Counted from the stretch's first letter, positions 31,531 through 39,995 are shown. The stretch: 45,974 nucleotides of DNA from an uncultured Caldisericota bacterium (GCA_903871855.1 CAIQIK010000008.1:1-45974); one strand, 5' to 3'. Program-made: numbers and translations. The notes: a model not told the origin generated them from the letters alone.

Positions 31531-32718
31531 GTGAGCAGTTTTCCGCGCGTCGTCGTCGACCTCGATTGCCTGACCGACAATGCTGCCAAGGTTCGCTCGC
31601 TCTGTCAGGAGCACGGATTAGGCATCGTGGCCGTTACCAAAGGTGTGACGTCCGACGTTGAGATCGTCCAGGCGTTCATGCGCGGCGGTATTCACAGCAT
31701 CGGCGACTCACGCGTCCACGACTTCCTCAGTCTGCGTCAGGAGGAGTTCGGCGTCCTGGAATTGACGCTCCTCAGACAGCCTCCGCGCTCACAGATCCAT
31801 CTGGTCCCACATATTACCGACCGTGCATTCATGTCGGAGCTGAGCGCCATGGAGGCGCTGGGTGAGGCTGCTCTGGCCAAGGGAACGATCTGTGACGTTC
31901 TGGTGGTGGTCGAAATGGGAGACCGCCGCGACGGCGTACCGACGTCGGAGCTGACTGCCTTTGTCCTTGCCGCATCGAGGATTGCAGGCATCGAGGTCGT
32001 GGGTCTGGCGGCGAACGTGGGGTGTATCACGGGAATTCTGCCCACCGCCGAGAACCAGGAGCTGTTTGGTGCGTCAGCCGTGCGTGTCCGTCGCGAGACA
32101 GGGCTGCCCCTGCAGATTGTCTCGACCGGAGGAACGGTAGCCCTCGACCTCATCGAGCACGGCCGGCTGTCACCGACGGTGACCGAGCTGCGAGCCGGCG
32201 AGGCGCTGCTGCTGGGTGTCAGTACGACTGACTCGCGCGTCATCCCCTGGCTGCGCCAGGACGCGTTTACGCTGGAGGCCGAGGTCATCGAGGTGCGGGA
32301 GAAGCCCAGCGCGCCCAATGGGCCGGTGGGTCTGGACGCGGAAGGTCGGCAGCCTCGTGTTGTGGACCGTGGTGTGCGCAGGCGCGCCGTGGTGGCATTG
32401 GGATACACCGATACAGACCCGGAAGCTCTGATACCTCTGGACGAGGGGGTCATGATAGCCGGCAGCTCCAGTGATCATATGGTTCTCGATGTGACAGAAG
32501 CCGCGTACGATTTCTGCGAAGGCGATGTTGTGCATTTCAGGATGAAATACGCGGCACTGCTGCACTCTATGCTGTCTCCATACGTGGCACGGGAGTATCG
32601 CCGGACCCAGAACGCGGTTGTCGAGACACTGACCCGGGAGGGTCGATTGACACAGACCCATCAAACCGGAACCGCTGGCGGCCTTGGCGAGACTACTGCT
32701 CCGACTGTCGGTGGGTGA
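31531..32718 (+). CDS. PLP-dependent alanine/ornithine racemase-family enzyme
   Basis: This 395-residue protein has the fold-type III (alanine racemase) barrel. Its N-terminus, SSFPRVVVDLDCLTDNAAKV, leads to the PLP lysine in GIVAVTKGVT (K37). The later segments RGGIHSIGDSRVHDF and STGGTVALDLIEHG fit the ornithine-racemase-like (Orr/YhfX-type) branch rather than classical Alr. The last 60 residues have a Thr/Gly-rich tail. The preferred start is the GTG at 31531, ten bases after AGGAG; the GTG at 31522 is too close to it. Next to a Ddl-like ligase, it may supply a D-amino acid for a peptidoglycan or peptide bond (inference). Confidence 0.8.
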   Translation: MSSFPRVVVDLDCLTDNAAKVRSLCQEHGLGIVAVTKGVTSDVEIVQAFMRGGIHSIGDSRVHDFLSLRQEEFGVLELTLLRQPPRSQIHLVPHITDRAFMSELSAMEALGEAALAKGTICDVLVVVEMGDRRDGVPTSELTAFVLAASRIAGIEVVGLAANVGCITGILPTAENQELFGASAVRVRRETGLPLQIVSTGGTVALDLIEHGRLSPTVTELRAGEALLLGVSTTDSRVIPWLRQDAFTLEAEVIEVREKPSAPNGPVGLDAEGRQPRVVDRGVRRRAVVALGYTDTDPEALIPLDEGVMIAGSSSDHMVLDVTEAAYDFCEGDVVHFRMKYAALLHSMLSPYVAREYRRTQNAVVETLTREGRLTQTHQTGTAGGLGETTAPTVGG

Positions 32719-32826
32719 AGGAAGGGATTTTCATGAAGATGTTCCCAGAGCCGGCGATTCCGCTGGAGGCTGCGTATTGCGTCTACACAGGTACATGAGA
32801 GCACGGTCGACAGGAGGGGAGACGGG

Positions 32827-34404
32827 ATGAAGGAGTGGAGCTGGAAGAGGGTGGTGGAGCTGCCGGACGACCAGTCACGACAGGAGCCTGATGTTTCCTG
32901 TGTTCTTGGCAGCTGCCCGTGTTCGTGCCTTCGCAGCATGGTGCGCGTGGTGGATGCAGTCTCGACTGAGCAGGCGGTGCTGGAGGCTCAGGCGGCTCTT
33001 GGCGATGTGACTGGCAAGGTGCTCCTCTCCGTCTACCGCAAAGCGGCGGTTGGTGACGTGCTGGACCTGGTGGTGACAGGGCATGATCCCGGCGACACGC
33101 TTGCGCGCATCAGAGTGCCGGTTGCGGCATCCTCGATGTTGGCCGGTGCGCTAACAGATGGCGTGGTCCGCTGGGCGACGGCGGACGAGGGTGACGTGTC
33201 CATAGTCGGCGTGGCAGCGCTTCGCGACCGAGGGCAGACTGTTGGACTGGTGGTCGCCGAGTTTGCACGCAGCGGTACAGACGTCGGGAAGCCGTCTGCA
33301 GACTGCCTGCGCTGCGTGGCCTCCGTCATGAGTGTCGTCATTCTTAGAGCAAAGATCGATGAGGCACAAGGGAGTCTGCTGACGTTGGCTCGCTATCGCA
33401 GTGTAGCGGAGCTGACGGTGCAAGTGACCCACGACTTTAACAACACGATGCAGGGGGTGCTGGGCAACGCGGCGCTGGCCAAGGACGGCGTACCCGAAGA
33501 TAGTCCCATTACTCAGCTGCTGGCTACTATCGAGGAATCAGCCGCGCGAGCCTCAGTTCTTGCGCACAAGCTGCTGAACTTTGCGCGCGACAGCGCCAAG
33601 GGCAGGGTGGCATGTGATGCAGTCAAGGCGACCTCGGACGTGCTTGATCTGGCTGGGACACTGTATCTCAAGGGAGTCACGGTCACGAAGGAGTTGCCTG
33701 GACATGCCGTTCCCGTGCGGATTACCGACAACGACCTGCAGAGCGCTCTGATCCTGATCATCAAATCCGGGACCCTTCGGCTCAGGCCGATCACGGGAGT
33801 CCTGTTGAGCATCATGAGTGGTCCAGCGAGGGGACGTGCGAAGATTCGACTAGAGCTCGACGGTGTTACCCAGGAGATTAGCAACGACGACGGCGCGGAC
33901 GGAGAACGGCTGGCGTCGGCGGCGCAGGCGGTGGCAACCACGAGTGGAGCGTCGCTTGACATCATGTCTGCCCCGGGAGTCTTCAGCGCGATCCTGACGG
34001 TGGCAAAAGAAGTAACGCAGCACTCTTCGTCCAGTTCCAGCACCACGGCTCCGGCTCAGGGGATGGACCTCAAGGGGACACGCGTGCTGGTCGTCGGCAA
34101 GCCGTCGCCGCTGGTCATGCTACTTGGCACGACAGGATGTACGGCGCAGGCGGCGTCTACCTGGAAGGATGCAGTGCAGGATGTAGAGCACTTCACACCG
34201 CACCTGGTCGTAGCCGTCATCGGTGACAGCTCCGACCTGGATGCGGCAGTGGAAGGCCGCAGGCTTCTGGGGCTGCCGGTCATTGTCATTTGTCCACAGG
34301 GCGTCGGCTGTCCTCCTGACAAGGCATCATCCATCGACGGCGTTCTGGGGCTGCCCCTCGACTTGGACGATCTGCGTCATATGCTCACTCATGCCCTTCA
34401 CTGA
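32827..34404 (+). CDS. Degenerate hybrid histidine kinase (pseudokinase-like)
   Basis: This is a 525-residue soluble protein. The N-terminal region has a Cys cluster (C25, C30, C32, C34) and a GAF-like segment (about 60-170). A HisKA helix follows with the H-box LTVQVTHDFNNTMQGVLGNA (His 202 retained). The ATPase domain (about 285-395) has lost the N, G1 and G2 boxes: where N-box and DxGxG would stand are ALILIIKSGTLRL and ISNDDGADGE. After a Ser-rich linker, a receiver-like domain (about 415-525) starts RVLVVGKPSPLV, with the acidic pair replaced, and has no clear phospho-Asp. It may act as a phosphotransfer or scaffold protein. GGAGGGG lies before the ATG. Confidence 0.65.
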   Translation: MKEWSWKRVVELPDDQSRQEPDVSCVLGSCPCSCLRSMVRVVDAVSTEQAVLEAQAALGDVTGKVLLSVYRKAAVGDVLDLVVTGHDPGDTLARIRVPVAASSMLAGALTDGVVRWATADEGDVSIVGVAALRDRGQTVGLVVAEFARSGTDVGKPSADCLRCVASVMSVVILRAKIDEAQGSLLTLARYRSVAELTVQVTHDFNNTMQGVLGNAALAKDGVPEDSPITQLLATIEESAARASVLAHKLLNFARDSAKGRVACDAVKATSDVLDLAGTLYLKGVTVTKELPGHAVPVRITDNDLQSALILIIKSGTLRLRPITGVLLSIMSGPARGRAKIRLELDGVTQEISNDDGADGERLASAAQAVATTSGASLDIMSAPGVFSAILTVAKEVTQHSSSSSSTTAPAQGMDLKGTRVLVVGKPSPLVMLLGTTGCTAQAASTWKDAVQDVEHFTPHLVVAVIGDSSDLDAAVEGRRLLGLPVIVICPQGVGCPPDKASSIDGVLGLPLDLDDLRHMLTHALH

Positions 34405-34406
34405 CG

Positions 34407-34449
34407 AATTGTGAATCCATTTGTACCAGGTACAAATGGATTCACAATT
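34407..34449. terminator. 43-bp near-perfect palindrome between convergent genes
   Basis: Two perfectly complementary 21-base arms (34407-34427 and 34429-34449) are separated by a single A. The arms are AT-rich (AATTGTGAATCCATTTG outward in), with no separate T tract. It lies two bases after the kinase-like stop and 16 bases before the CYTH stop. A bidirectional terminator is the simplest reading, but the length and perfection are unusual. Confidence 0.6.
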
Positions 34450-34465
34450 GATGACCGAGTGTTCG

Positions 34466-35107
34466 TCAAATGAGTTCGAGCGCCTTGAGCCCGTCCTGGT
34501 ACTTGGATGAGGCGCGGCGGGGGATGACGGCGAAGAATGTTTCGAACGCACGCATCAGGTCGTGAAGACCCTCGACCGACCCGGCTTTCTGTTCGATCTC
34601 CAGTTCGGTTGCATCTGCCTTGTGACCGGGCTTGCGGGGGGAGCTGAAGAGGACCGTGTCACACGCGATCTCGTAGGCGCGTTCGCCCTCATGGAGGACG
34701 TAGTGCAGAGAGCGCTTGTCCATCGATCGCAGGGAAGCAGACAGAGTCACGTCCTTCAGCAGTTTTGCTGATAAGGGCATCAGGCGCAGGATATCCTCGA
34801 CGCCTGGCAGCAGCTTCTCCGAGAACCCCGGGGCGTCGACCTCGTCCTCGGGGCGCTCCTGCACCAGTCCATCCGGCGAGGTGGACGGACCTTTGAGAGA
34901 AAGAAAGACCCTGCCCTGCATGATGCGCAGGCGCAGGGCGTGATGGCTGTAGAACAGGGCCAGTTCGGGAGTGTCGAGGTAGATGGTCAGGATCGCGACG
35001 GTTCCGGCGTGCTCGAGCGCGAAGTTCCCGATGTGGTCCATGGCGTTCAGGCGGCGAAACAGCGCCTGGTCCAGGACCTGGTACTTGACTTCGCGCTCGG
35101 TGCCCAC
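34466..35107 (-). CDS. CYTH-domain (triphosphate tunnel) protein
   Basis: This 213-residue protein begins MGTEREVKYQV, containing the ExExK signature (E4, E6, K8) of CYTH/triphosphate tunnel metalloenzymes. Alternating charged strands follow: LRLRIMQGRVFLSLKGP, YEIACDTVLF and ELEIEQK. The family hydrolyses or uses tripolyphosphate and nucleoside triphosphates (thiamine triphosphatase, class IV adenylate cyclase, PPPase). Which one cannot be told. It starts with GTG at 35107, one base after the dipeptidase stop, with an AAAGGG sequence inside the end of that gene, so translation is coupled. Confidence 0.85.
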   Translation of the reverse strand: MGTEREVKYQVLDQALFRRLNAMDHIGNFALEHAGTVAILTIYLDTPELALFYSHHALRLRIMQGRVFLSLKGPSTSPDGLVQERPEDEVDAPGFSEKLLPGVEDILRLMPLSAKLLKDVTLSASLRSMDKRSLHYVLHEGERAYEIACDTVLFSSPRKPGHKADATELEIEQKAGSVEGLHDLMRAFETFFAVIPRRASSKYQDGLKALELI

Positions 35108-35108
35108 C

Positions 35109-36512
35109 CTATCCCTTTAGAAGCTCTGCCATGGCATACGCGTAGATGCGCGTCGCCTTGAGCAGGGAGTCGACATCGATGTACTCGTCCGGTCCATGCT
35201 CGGTCATCGGCTGACCGGGGAACAGTGGTCCAAAGGCGACTGCGCCTGGAATGGCTCGCGCGTACGTACCGCCGCCGATGGCAAAACATCTTGCTTCCGT
35301 GCCCGTATACTCTGTGTACGCTTTCTGCAGGGTCTGGATGAGGGGCGTGCCGGGGTCGACATAGTGGGGCGTGCTGTCGGACATGACCGTAAACTCGACT
35401 TTAGTCCCCAGCAGCCTTTCGACGAACTGGTCTGTAACCTGTTTGCTCGTGATCTTGATGGGATACCGGATATTGATGACTGCGGTGCTGTCGTCATGGT
35501 CGATATGCAGGGTGCCCAGGTTAAGCGTGAGCATGCCTGAGACCTCGTCCGCAAAGTCGACGCCCACACGGTGCCCAGTCCACTCGGTTCCGATCTCGCG
35601 TGCAAGAAACTGCAGGGAATCATCGTCTTCGAGACAGTGCACTGCATCAAGTACCTGCAGCAGCTTCCCGATGGCGTTGCGGCCTTTCTGCGGAGTAGAC
35701 GCATGAGCAGACAGGCCTTCCACGTCCAGCTTCAGTTCGCCGTTTGCGAATGTGGTTGATACCGAGAACTCATCGGGGGGCAGGCGCTCAATCAATCCCT
35801 GCAGGCGCTGCAGCTTGTCATGATCGGTGATCAGGACTGCTTCGGCGTGCTGCGGTACGACGTTGGAACGCGTGCCGCCCTCGGCATGGTGCAGGATGCC
35901 TCCATGCGCGCCATGGCCGACCAGCTGCAGGTTGAGGATGCCCTTCTCGCCATTGACGATAGGGAACTCAGCATCCGGGCTGAATCCGGCCTCGGGGATG
36001 CCGTGTTTCTTGAAGTAGTAGTCGAAGTCGGCCCATCCGGATTCTTCGTCGGTGCCAAACAGCAGCATGATGGCGTTCCTGGGCTCGATGTGCTGCGCTG
36101 CAAGCGCAGCACGGGCGGCAGCCAGCGCGAAGATGGAGGCAATCGCTGGCCCCTTATCGTCGGCTGAGCCGCGGCCATACAGCTTGCCGTCCTTGACGGT
36201 CCCGGCAAAAGGGGGGACAGTCCAGCCCGTTCCTTCCGGTACGACGTCGACATGGGTCAGGACAGCATATTGTGTCCCGTCGCCGCCCCAGCGGACGCGA
36301 CCGACGTAGTTCTCCATGTTCTCGGCGGTAAACCGTCGTCCTTCGGCGGTTCTGAGCATGAACTCGAGAGCATGGCCGACCTCTTTGCCAAACGGTGCGT
36401 GCGAATTGGCCGTTGTCAAGTCTTTGACCGATGGGATAGCTATGACGCCGGAGAGTGCCACCATCATCTCGTTCTGGTGTTCACTGAGATAGTTGTCGAT
36501 AGCCTTCTTCAT
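35109..36512 (-). CDS. M20 family dipeptidase, PepV/Sapep-like
   Basis: This is a 467-residue dinuclear zinc peptidase. Metal ligands are in LTHVDVVPEG (H87, D89), GRGSADDKGP (D119) and GTDEESGW (E156/E157). The SPDAEFP and NGEKG segments and the lid domain insertion identify the PepV/Sapep branch, which releases amino acids from dipeptides in the cytosol. GGGGGG lies before the ATG. It sits between the chromate-transporter pair and the CYTH gene in one leftward operon (gap of 13 bases upstream, one base downstream). Confidence 0.9.
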   Translation of the reverse strand: MKKAIDNYLSEHQNEMMVALSGVIAIPSVKDLTTANSHAPFGKEVGHALEFMLRTAEGRRFTAENMENYVGRVRWGGDGTQYAVLTHVDVVPEGTGWTVPPFAGTVKDGKLYGRGSADDKGPAIASIFALAAARAALAAQHIEPRNAIMLLFGTDEESGWADFDYYFKKHGIPEAGFSPDAEFPIVNGEKGILNLQLVGHGAHGGILHHAEGGTRSNVVPQHAEAVLITDHDKLQRLQGLIERLPPDEFSVSTTFANGELKLDVEGLSAHASTPQKGRNAIGKLLQVLDAVHCLEDDDSLQFLAREIGTEWTGHRVGVDFADEVSGMLTLNLGTLHIDHDDSTAVINIRYPIKITSKQVTDQFVERLLGTKVEFTVMSDSTPHYVDPGTPLIQTLQKAYTEYTGTEARCFAIGGGTYARAIPGAVAFGPLFPGQPMTEHGPDEYIDVDSLLKATRIYAYAMAELLKG

Positions 36513-36525
36513 GTAGTTCCCCCCT

Positions 36526-37056
36526 TTACCTGAATATCAGGAGTCCAAGTCCGCCGGCTGCAAGCAACACCAGGAACAGGTTGAACTTCTTTCCATACTT
36601 CAGTATAAGCAAAAGGATGCCGAGTGCTGCGATGTATCCCCACCACGCGGGGATTCCGCCCCTGGCGATGGAGTAGACCGTGTATGTGAGCAGAGCCAGC
36701 ACGACAGGTTGCAGGCCGTCGAGAAACGCAGAGACCCAGCGGTTCGTGCGGAATGTATGTGCGACGGTTGCGATGACGAGGATGATGATGAACGAAGGGA
36801 GGATGACACCAAGCGACGTGACCAGCGCGCCGGCGAGACCGCGCAGCTTGTACCCCACAAAAGTTGCCATGTTGATAGCGACGGGACCCGGCGTGATCTC
36901 GCTGACGGCGACAAAATCCAGGAACTCCTTCATAGAAATCCAGGCCAGATTAGCGACCAGGTCTTTCTGCAGCAATGGGATCATGGCCTGTCCGCCGCCG
37001 AACGTGAACATCCCTATCTTGAAGAAAACACCGAACAAAGCGAGGAAGCTGGTCAT
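36526..37056 (-). CDS. Chromate-transporter (CHR) family half, second subunit
   Basis: This 176-residue membrane protein is one CHR domain with about five to six helices. Motifs are FKIGMFTFGGGQAMIPLLQ and FVAVSEITPGPVAINMATFVGYK. The first is the family GGG-x-A-M signature and the second the TPGPVAIN signature. Short CHR proteins work as pairs of antiparallel halves. It overlaps the preceding half by ATGA (37053-37056). The frame reaches to 37308, but that extension lies inside the first half gene in another frame and is not coding. CHR proteins export chromate or move other anions; the substrate is not readable. Confidence 0.9.
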   Translation of the reverse strand: MTSFLALFGVFFKIGMFTFGGGQAMIPLLQKDLVANLAWISMKEFLDFVAVSEITPGPVAINMATFVGYKLRGLAGALVTSLGVILPSFIIILVIATVAHTFRTNRWVSAFLDGLQPVVLALLTYTVYSIARGGIPAWWGYIAALGILLLILKYGKKFNLFLVLLAAGGLGLLIFR

Positions 37057-37670
37057 GATGCCTTCTTTGCGGTGGCCTGTGTCGCCTTGTGCGGTTTGAA
37101 CCCCTCGACGGCGAGGCCGACCAGACCGCCGCCCAGGATGAGCCAGATGGGGCTGACCTGGTGAACGAAGAACAGGATGCCCAGGGAACCTGCACAGACG
37201 ATGACGGAGACAATCGTCCATTTCTGCCGTTTTCCCATGTCGAGGACGATGGTCGCTATCTGTGCGACGATACCCACGATGACGCCGGCGAAGAACCGCT
37301 GGACCCATACGTTGTTTTTGAAGCCGGGGAAGAAGACGGCGATGACGATGATGACGGCCACGGCAGGGATACTGACGCCCAACGTGGCGAGGACAGAGCC
37401 CAGGACACCGCCCTGCGTGTAGCCGACAAACGTTGCCATGTTGATGGCGATCGGGCCGGGCGTGACCTGGCTGATGGCCAGCATATCATAGAACTCGTCG
37501 TCCTTGAGCCAGTGATACTGCTCGACGAGGTAGCGCTTCATCATGAGGATCATGGCATAGCCACCACCGATCGTGAATGACCCAATGATGAAGAAGATCC
37601 AGAACAGCAGCAGCTGTTTCCTGACTGACGCGTGACCAGCTGTGTAGGTGATGACCTTCTTCTGTTCCAT
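37053..37670 (-). CDS. Chromate-transporter (CHR) family half, first subunit
   Basis: This 205-residue membrane protein has the signatures IIGSFTIGGGYAMILMMKRY and LAISQVTPGPIAINMATFVGY, matching the second half gene motif for motif. The C-terminus ends with a basic tail (KPHKATQATAKKAS). AGGAGG precedes the ATG, which is the first gene of the leftward CHR-CHR-dipeptidase-CYTH operon. The pair should form one functional heterodimeric transporter. Confidence 0.9.
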   Translation of the reverse strand: MEQKKVITYTAGHASVRKQLLLFWIFFIIGSFTIGGGYAMILMMKRYLVEQYHWLKDDEFYDMLAISQVTPGPIAINMATFVGYTQGGVLGSVLATLGVSIPAVAVIIVIAVFFPGFKNNVWVQRFFAGVIVGIVAQIATIVLDMGKRQKWTIVSVIVCAGSLGILFFVHQVSPIWLILGGGLVGLAVEGFKPHKATQATAKKAS

Positions 37671-37692
37671 TTATTCCTCCGGAGCTACAAAC

Positions 37693-37713
37693 GGGGCAGC
37701 ACAAAGCTGCCCC
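37693..37713 (-). terminator. Terminator hairpin after pta
   Basis: An 8-bp stem GGGGCAGC / GCTGCCCC with a 5-base loop separates pta from the CHR operon. Reading leftward it is followed by CGTTTG. Confidence 0.55.
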
Positions 37714-37752
37714 CCCAACAGACTTCTATGACGTATGAGTCAACCCCCGCAT

Positions 37753-38727
37753 CTATGCGTTCAACAAGGCGATACAGCAGACGTCGCGGATGTCCTCGAC
37801 TGAGCAACCGCGCGACAGATCATTCGCAGGCTTGGCCAGACCCTGTGACACAGGGCCAATGGCCTGGGCGCCCGCCAGGCGTTGTACCATCTTGTAGCCG
37901 ATGTTCCCTGCGTTGAGATCGGGGAAGATGAAGACGTTTGCCTTGCCCGCGACCGGGCTGCCCGGCGCCTTGCGCGCACCAATGGGGGGAACGTATGCGG
38001 CATCGAACTGCAGTTCGCCGTCGAGCAGGAGCTCGGGCGCCTTCTGGTGTGCCAGCGCAGTCGCCTCACGGACCTTGGTGACCATGTCATGCTCAGCAGA
38101 GCCCTTGGTGCTGAAGGATAGCATCGCTACGGCGGGCTCGATGCCTGTCAGGGTGTTGTACGTCTTTGCAGTTGCGACGGCGATGTCCGCCAGCTGGTCG
38201 ACGGTTGGATCAGGGATGACGGCGCAGTCGCCGAAACCCAGCAACTTGCCGTCGGGCATGACCATGAGAAACATGGAACTGACCGTCTTGCTGCCGGGCG
38301 CGGTGCCGACGATTTGCAGCGCAGGCCGCAGCATGTCACCGGTACTGTGTACGGCACCCGTTACCAGCGCGTGCGCCATGCCGGTCTCCAGCATGCAGGT
38401 GGCAAAGTAAATGGGGTCCACGGAAAGCTCGGCCGCTTTCTCGGGCGTCATGCCCTTGGCCTTGCGCTTCTCATAGATGAGGGTGGCAAACTCGGCTGCC
38501 TTGGGTGACGACTTTGGATCCGCGATCTGCACACCGGTCAGGTCGACGCCCAAGCGAGTCGCGTTGGTGCGGATGGATGTCTCGTCCTCAACCAGGATGA
38601 CGTCGGCCATTCCGTCGCTGACCAGCATCTGTGCCGCTTTCAGGGTGCGGTCTTCATTGCCCTCAGGCAGAATGACGGTGCGGTGAAGGGCCTTCGCCTT
38701 GGCCCGTATCTCTTCAAGTACACTCAT
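37753..38727 (-). CDS. pta: Phosphate acetyltransferase
   Basis: This 324-residue enzyme interconverts acetyl-CoA and acetyl phosphate. Motifs include ILPEGNEDRTLKAAQML, ATCMLETGMAHALVTGAVHS, RPALQIVGTAPGSKTVSSMF and FIFPDLNAGNIGYKMVQRLA. The length matches the short Pta family without the DRTGG regulatory domain. In an anaerobe it would pair with acetate kinase for ATP synthesis; no ackA is in the window. The Met at 38727 has GGAGG upstream; 38757 is less likely. It is flanked by a hairpin and has its own promoter. Confidence 0.93.
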   Translation of the reverse strand: MSVLEEIRAKAKALHRTVILPEGNEDRTLKAAQMLVSDGMADVILVEDETSIRTNATRLGVDLTGVQIADPKSSPKAAEFATLIYEKRKAKGMTPEKAAELSVDPIYFATCMLETGMAHALVTGAVHSTGDMLRPALQIVGTAPGSKTVSSMFLMVMPDGKLLGFGDCAVIPDPTVDQLADIAVATAKTYNTLTGIEPAVAMLSFSTKGSAEHDMVTKVREATALAHQKAPELLLDGELQFDAAYVPPIGARKAPGSPVAGKANVFIFPDLNAGNIGYKMVQRLAGAQAIGPVSQGLAKPANDLSRGCSVEDIRDVCCIALLNA

Positions 38728-38760
38728 GTGTTCCTCCCGCAAAGGATTACTATGCAAAGT

Positions 38761-38789
38761 ATTGTACCACGGCGGTGCTCAGCGTCCAA
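38761..38789 (-). promoter_or_regulatory. pta promoter
   Basis: Reading leftward: -35 TTGGAC (38789-38784), a 17-base spacer and -10 TACAAT (38766-38761). The start is about 30 bases upstream of the ATG, which has a normal ribosome-binding site. Confidence 0.65.
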
Positions 38790-38955
38790 CGGGACTGTGA
38801 AACGTCCCATGTCCAGCAGATTGCAGGGCCATATCAAACCACCACGTCCGTGATAGGTATCGCTGATGGCGTAGCTGGGCAACGCAGCGAGCGGCCGGGG
38901 CATGCAGTAGTGTGTGTTTTCGATCCCAGCAACCCTCCGCGGCAGGCACGGAGCG

Positions 38956-39273
38956 CTATGCCAGCAGCCGTGTCAGGATCATGTAAGCTGCCGTTCCCGA
39001 GATGATGCTCAGGAGGACGCTGTGCTTCCATCGGTGGACGAGAACGACAATGCTGACGCCCGCGAGGGCCGGTATCCCGTAGGGTGGGGTGTGCCACGAA
39101 ATACCACTGAGTGAGTAGAAGACGAGAAGCCACAGAACAAGTGGCGGGAGGACAGTCTCGACAGTGGCAAGCCAGCGGGGTGGATGGTTGCGGCTGAAGA
39201 ACAGGAATGGCAGCAGACGGCTTGCGAAAGTAATACTTGCCATAACGGCGAGGAGCACCAGGGAGTTAGGCAT
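38956..39273 (-). CDS. azlD: AzlD-family branched-chain amino acid export subunit
   Basis: This 105-residue protein has about three to four membrane helices and the AzlD pattern: MPNSLVLLAVMASITFASRL at the N-terminus, LPPLVLWLLVFYSL, and ALAGVSIVVLVHRWK in the second half. It partners AzlC as the small subunit of a branched-chain (and related) amino acid exporter. Its start overlaps the end of azlC by eight bases. The open frame extends to 39444, but that part lies within azlC. Confidence 0.88.
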   Translation of the reverse strand: MPNSLVLLAVMASITFASRLLPFLFFSRNHPPRWLATVETVLPPLVLWLLVFYSLSGISWHTPPYGIPALAGVSIVVLVHRWKHSVLLSIISGTAAYMILTRLLA

Positions 39274-39961
39274 GATCGGTGTGCCTTGTGAGAAGCACCA
39301 GCATGCCCGTTCCCACAGCGATGGATACTGGCAGAACGGCCGATGATGGAAGAATGAGGCGTCCGACCACGGTCGTTGCCAAGGCGACAGCAAGCGGAAC
39401 CAGCGATCGGATTTTCTCAGTGCTTTCGATGGCCAGGACGACAAACAGGGCCGTCAGCGAAAACTCGATGCCGGCGATGGCGACGGGGACAGCAGTCCCC
39501 AGAAGGGCGCCGATCAGCGTTCCGGCGACCCAGTACAGCTGGTCGAGGAGCGAGATGGCAACGTACAACCGAGTTTTCGTGGAAGGATCCGGCTCCTCAA
39601 CCGTCGTCAGCAGGGCGAAGGTCTCGTCCGTGATGGCGAAGATCAGATATGGCTTGGCCCACCGTGTGCCAGAGAACTTCGTGAGGAGCGACAGGCCATA
39701 GAGGGAGTGGCGCAGGTTGAGCAGGCAGGCCATGACAATGGCTGTTGCCATGGACATGCCAGCCGCAGACAGTCCAAGGATGAAGAACTGTGTGGCTCCC
39801 GAGTAGACGAAGATGCTCATGGTCACTGCATACCACCATGCGTGTCCTGCCTGCACTGCTGCAAACCCGAATGCCATACCGAGAGGAATGTACCCCATCA
39901 GGGCCGGGAGGGTATAGTGTGCAGCCTGCCGGAAGACGTATCGATTTTCCATGGGTGCCAT
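39266..39961 (-). CDS. azlC: AzlC-family branched-chain amino acid exporter
   Basis: This is a 231-residue membrane protein. GYIPLGMAFGFAAVQAGHAW, MSIFVYSGATQFFILGL, CLLNLRHSLYGLSL and TDETFALL are AzlC signatures. With AzlD it exports branched-chain amino acids. The ATG at 39961 lies six bases after a consensus -10 with no ribosome-binding site, so translation is probably leaderless. An ATG three codons in (39952) is the alternative. Confidence 0.9.
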   Translation of the reverse strand: MAPMENRYVFRQAAHYTLPALMGYIPLGMAFGFAAVQAGHAWWYAVTMSIFVYSGATQFFILGLSAAGMSMATAIVMACLLNLRHSLYGLSLLTKFSGTRWAKPYLIFAITDETFALLTTVEEPDPSTKTRLYVAISLLDQLYWVAGTLIGALLGTAVPVAIAGIEFSLTALFVVLAIESTEKIRSLVPLAVALATTVVGRLILPSSAVLPVSIAVGTGMLVLLTRHTDHA

Positions 39962-39967
39962 GGGCGG

Positions 39968-39995
39968 ATTGTATGGTATCGGCTGTCTCTGTCAA
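39968..39995 (-). promoter_or_regulatory. azlCD promoter, leaderless
   Basis: Reading leftward: -35 TTGACA (39995-39990), a 16-base spacer, -10 TACAAT (39973-39968), six bases, then ATG. The transcript should start at or next to the initiation codon. Confidence 0.75.

Noticed and set aside
37057-37308. Extended N-terminus of the second chromate-transporter half
   Set aside because: It lies inside the first half gene in another frame and is Arg/His-rich shadow sequence; the ATGA overlap gives the real start.
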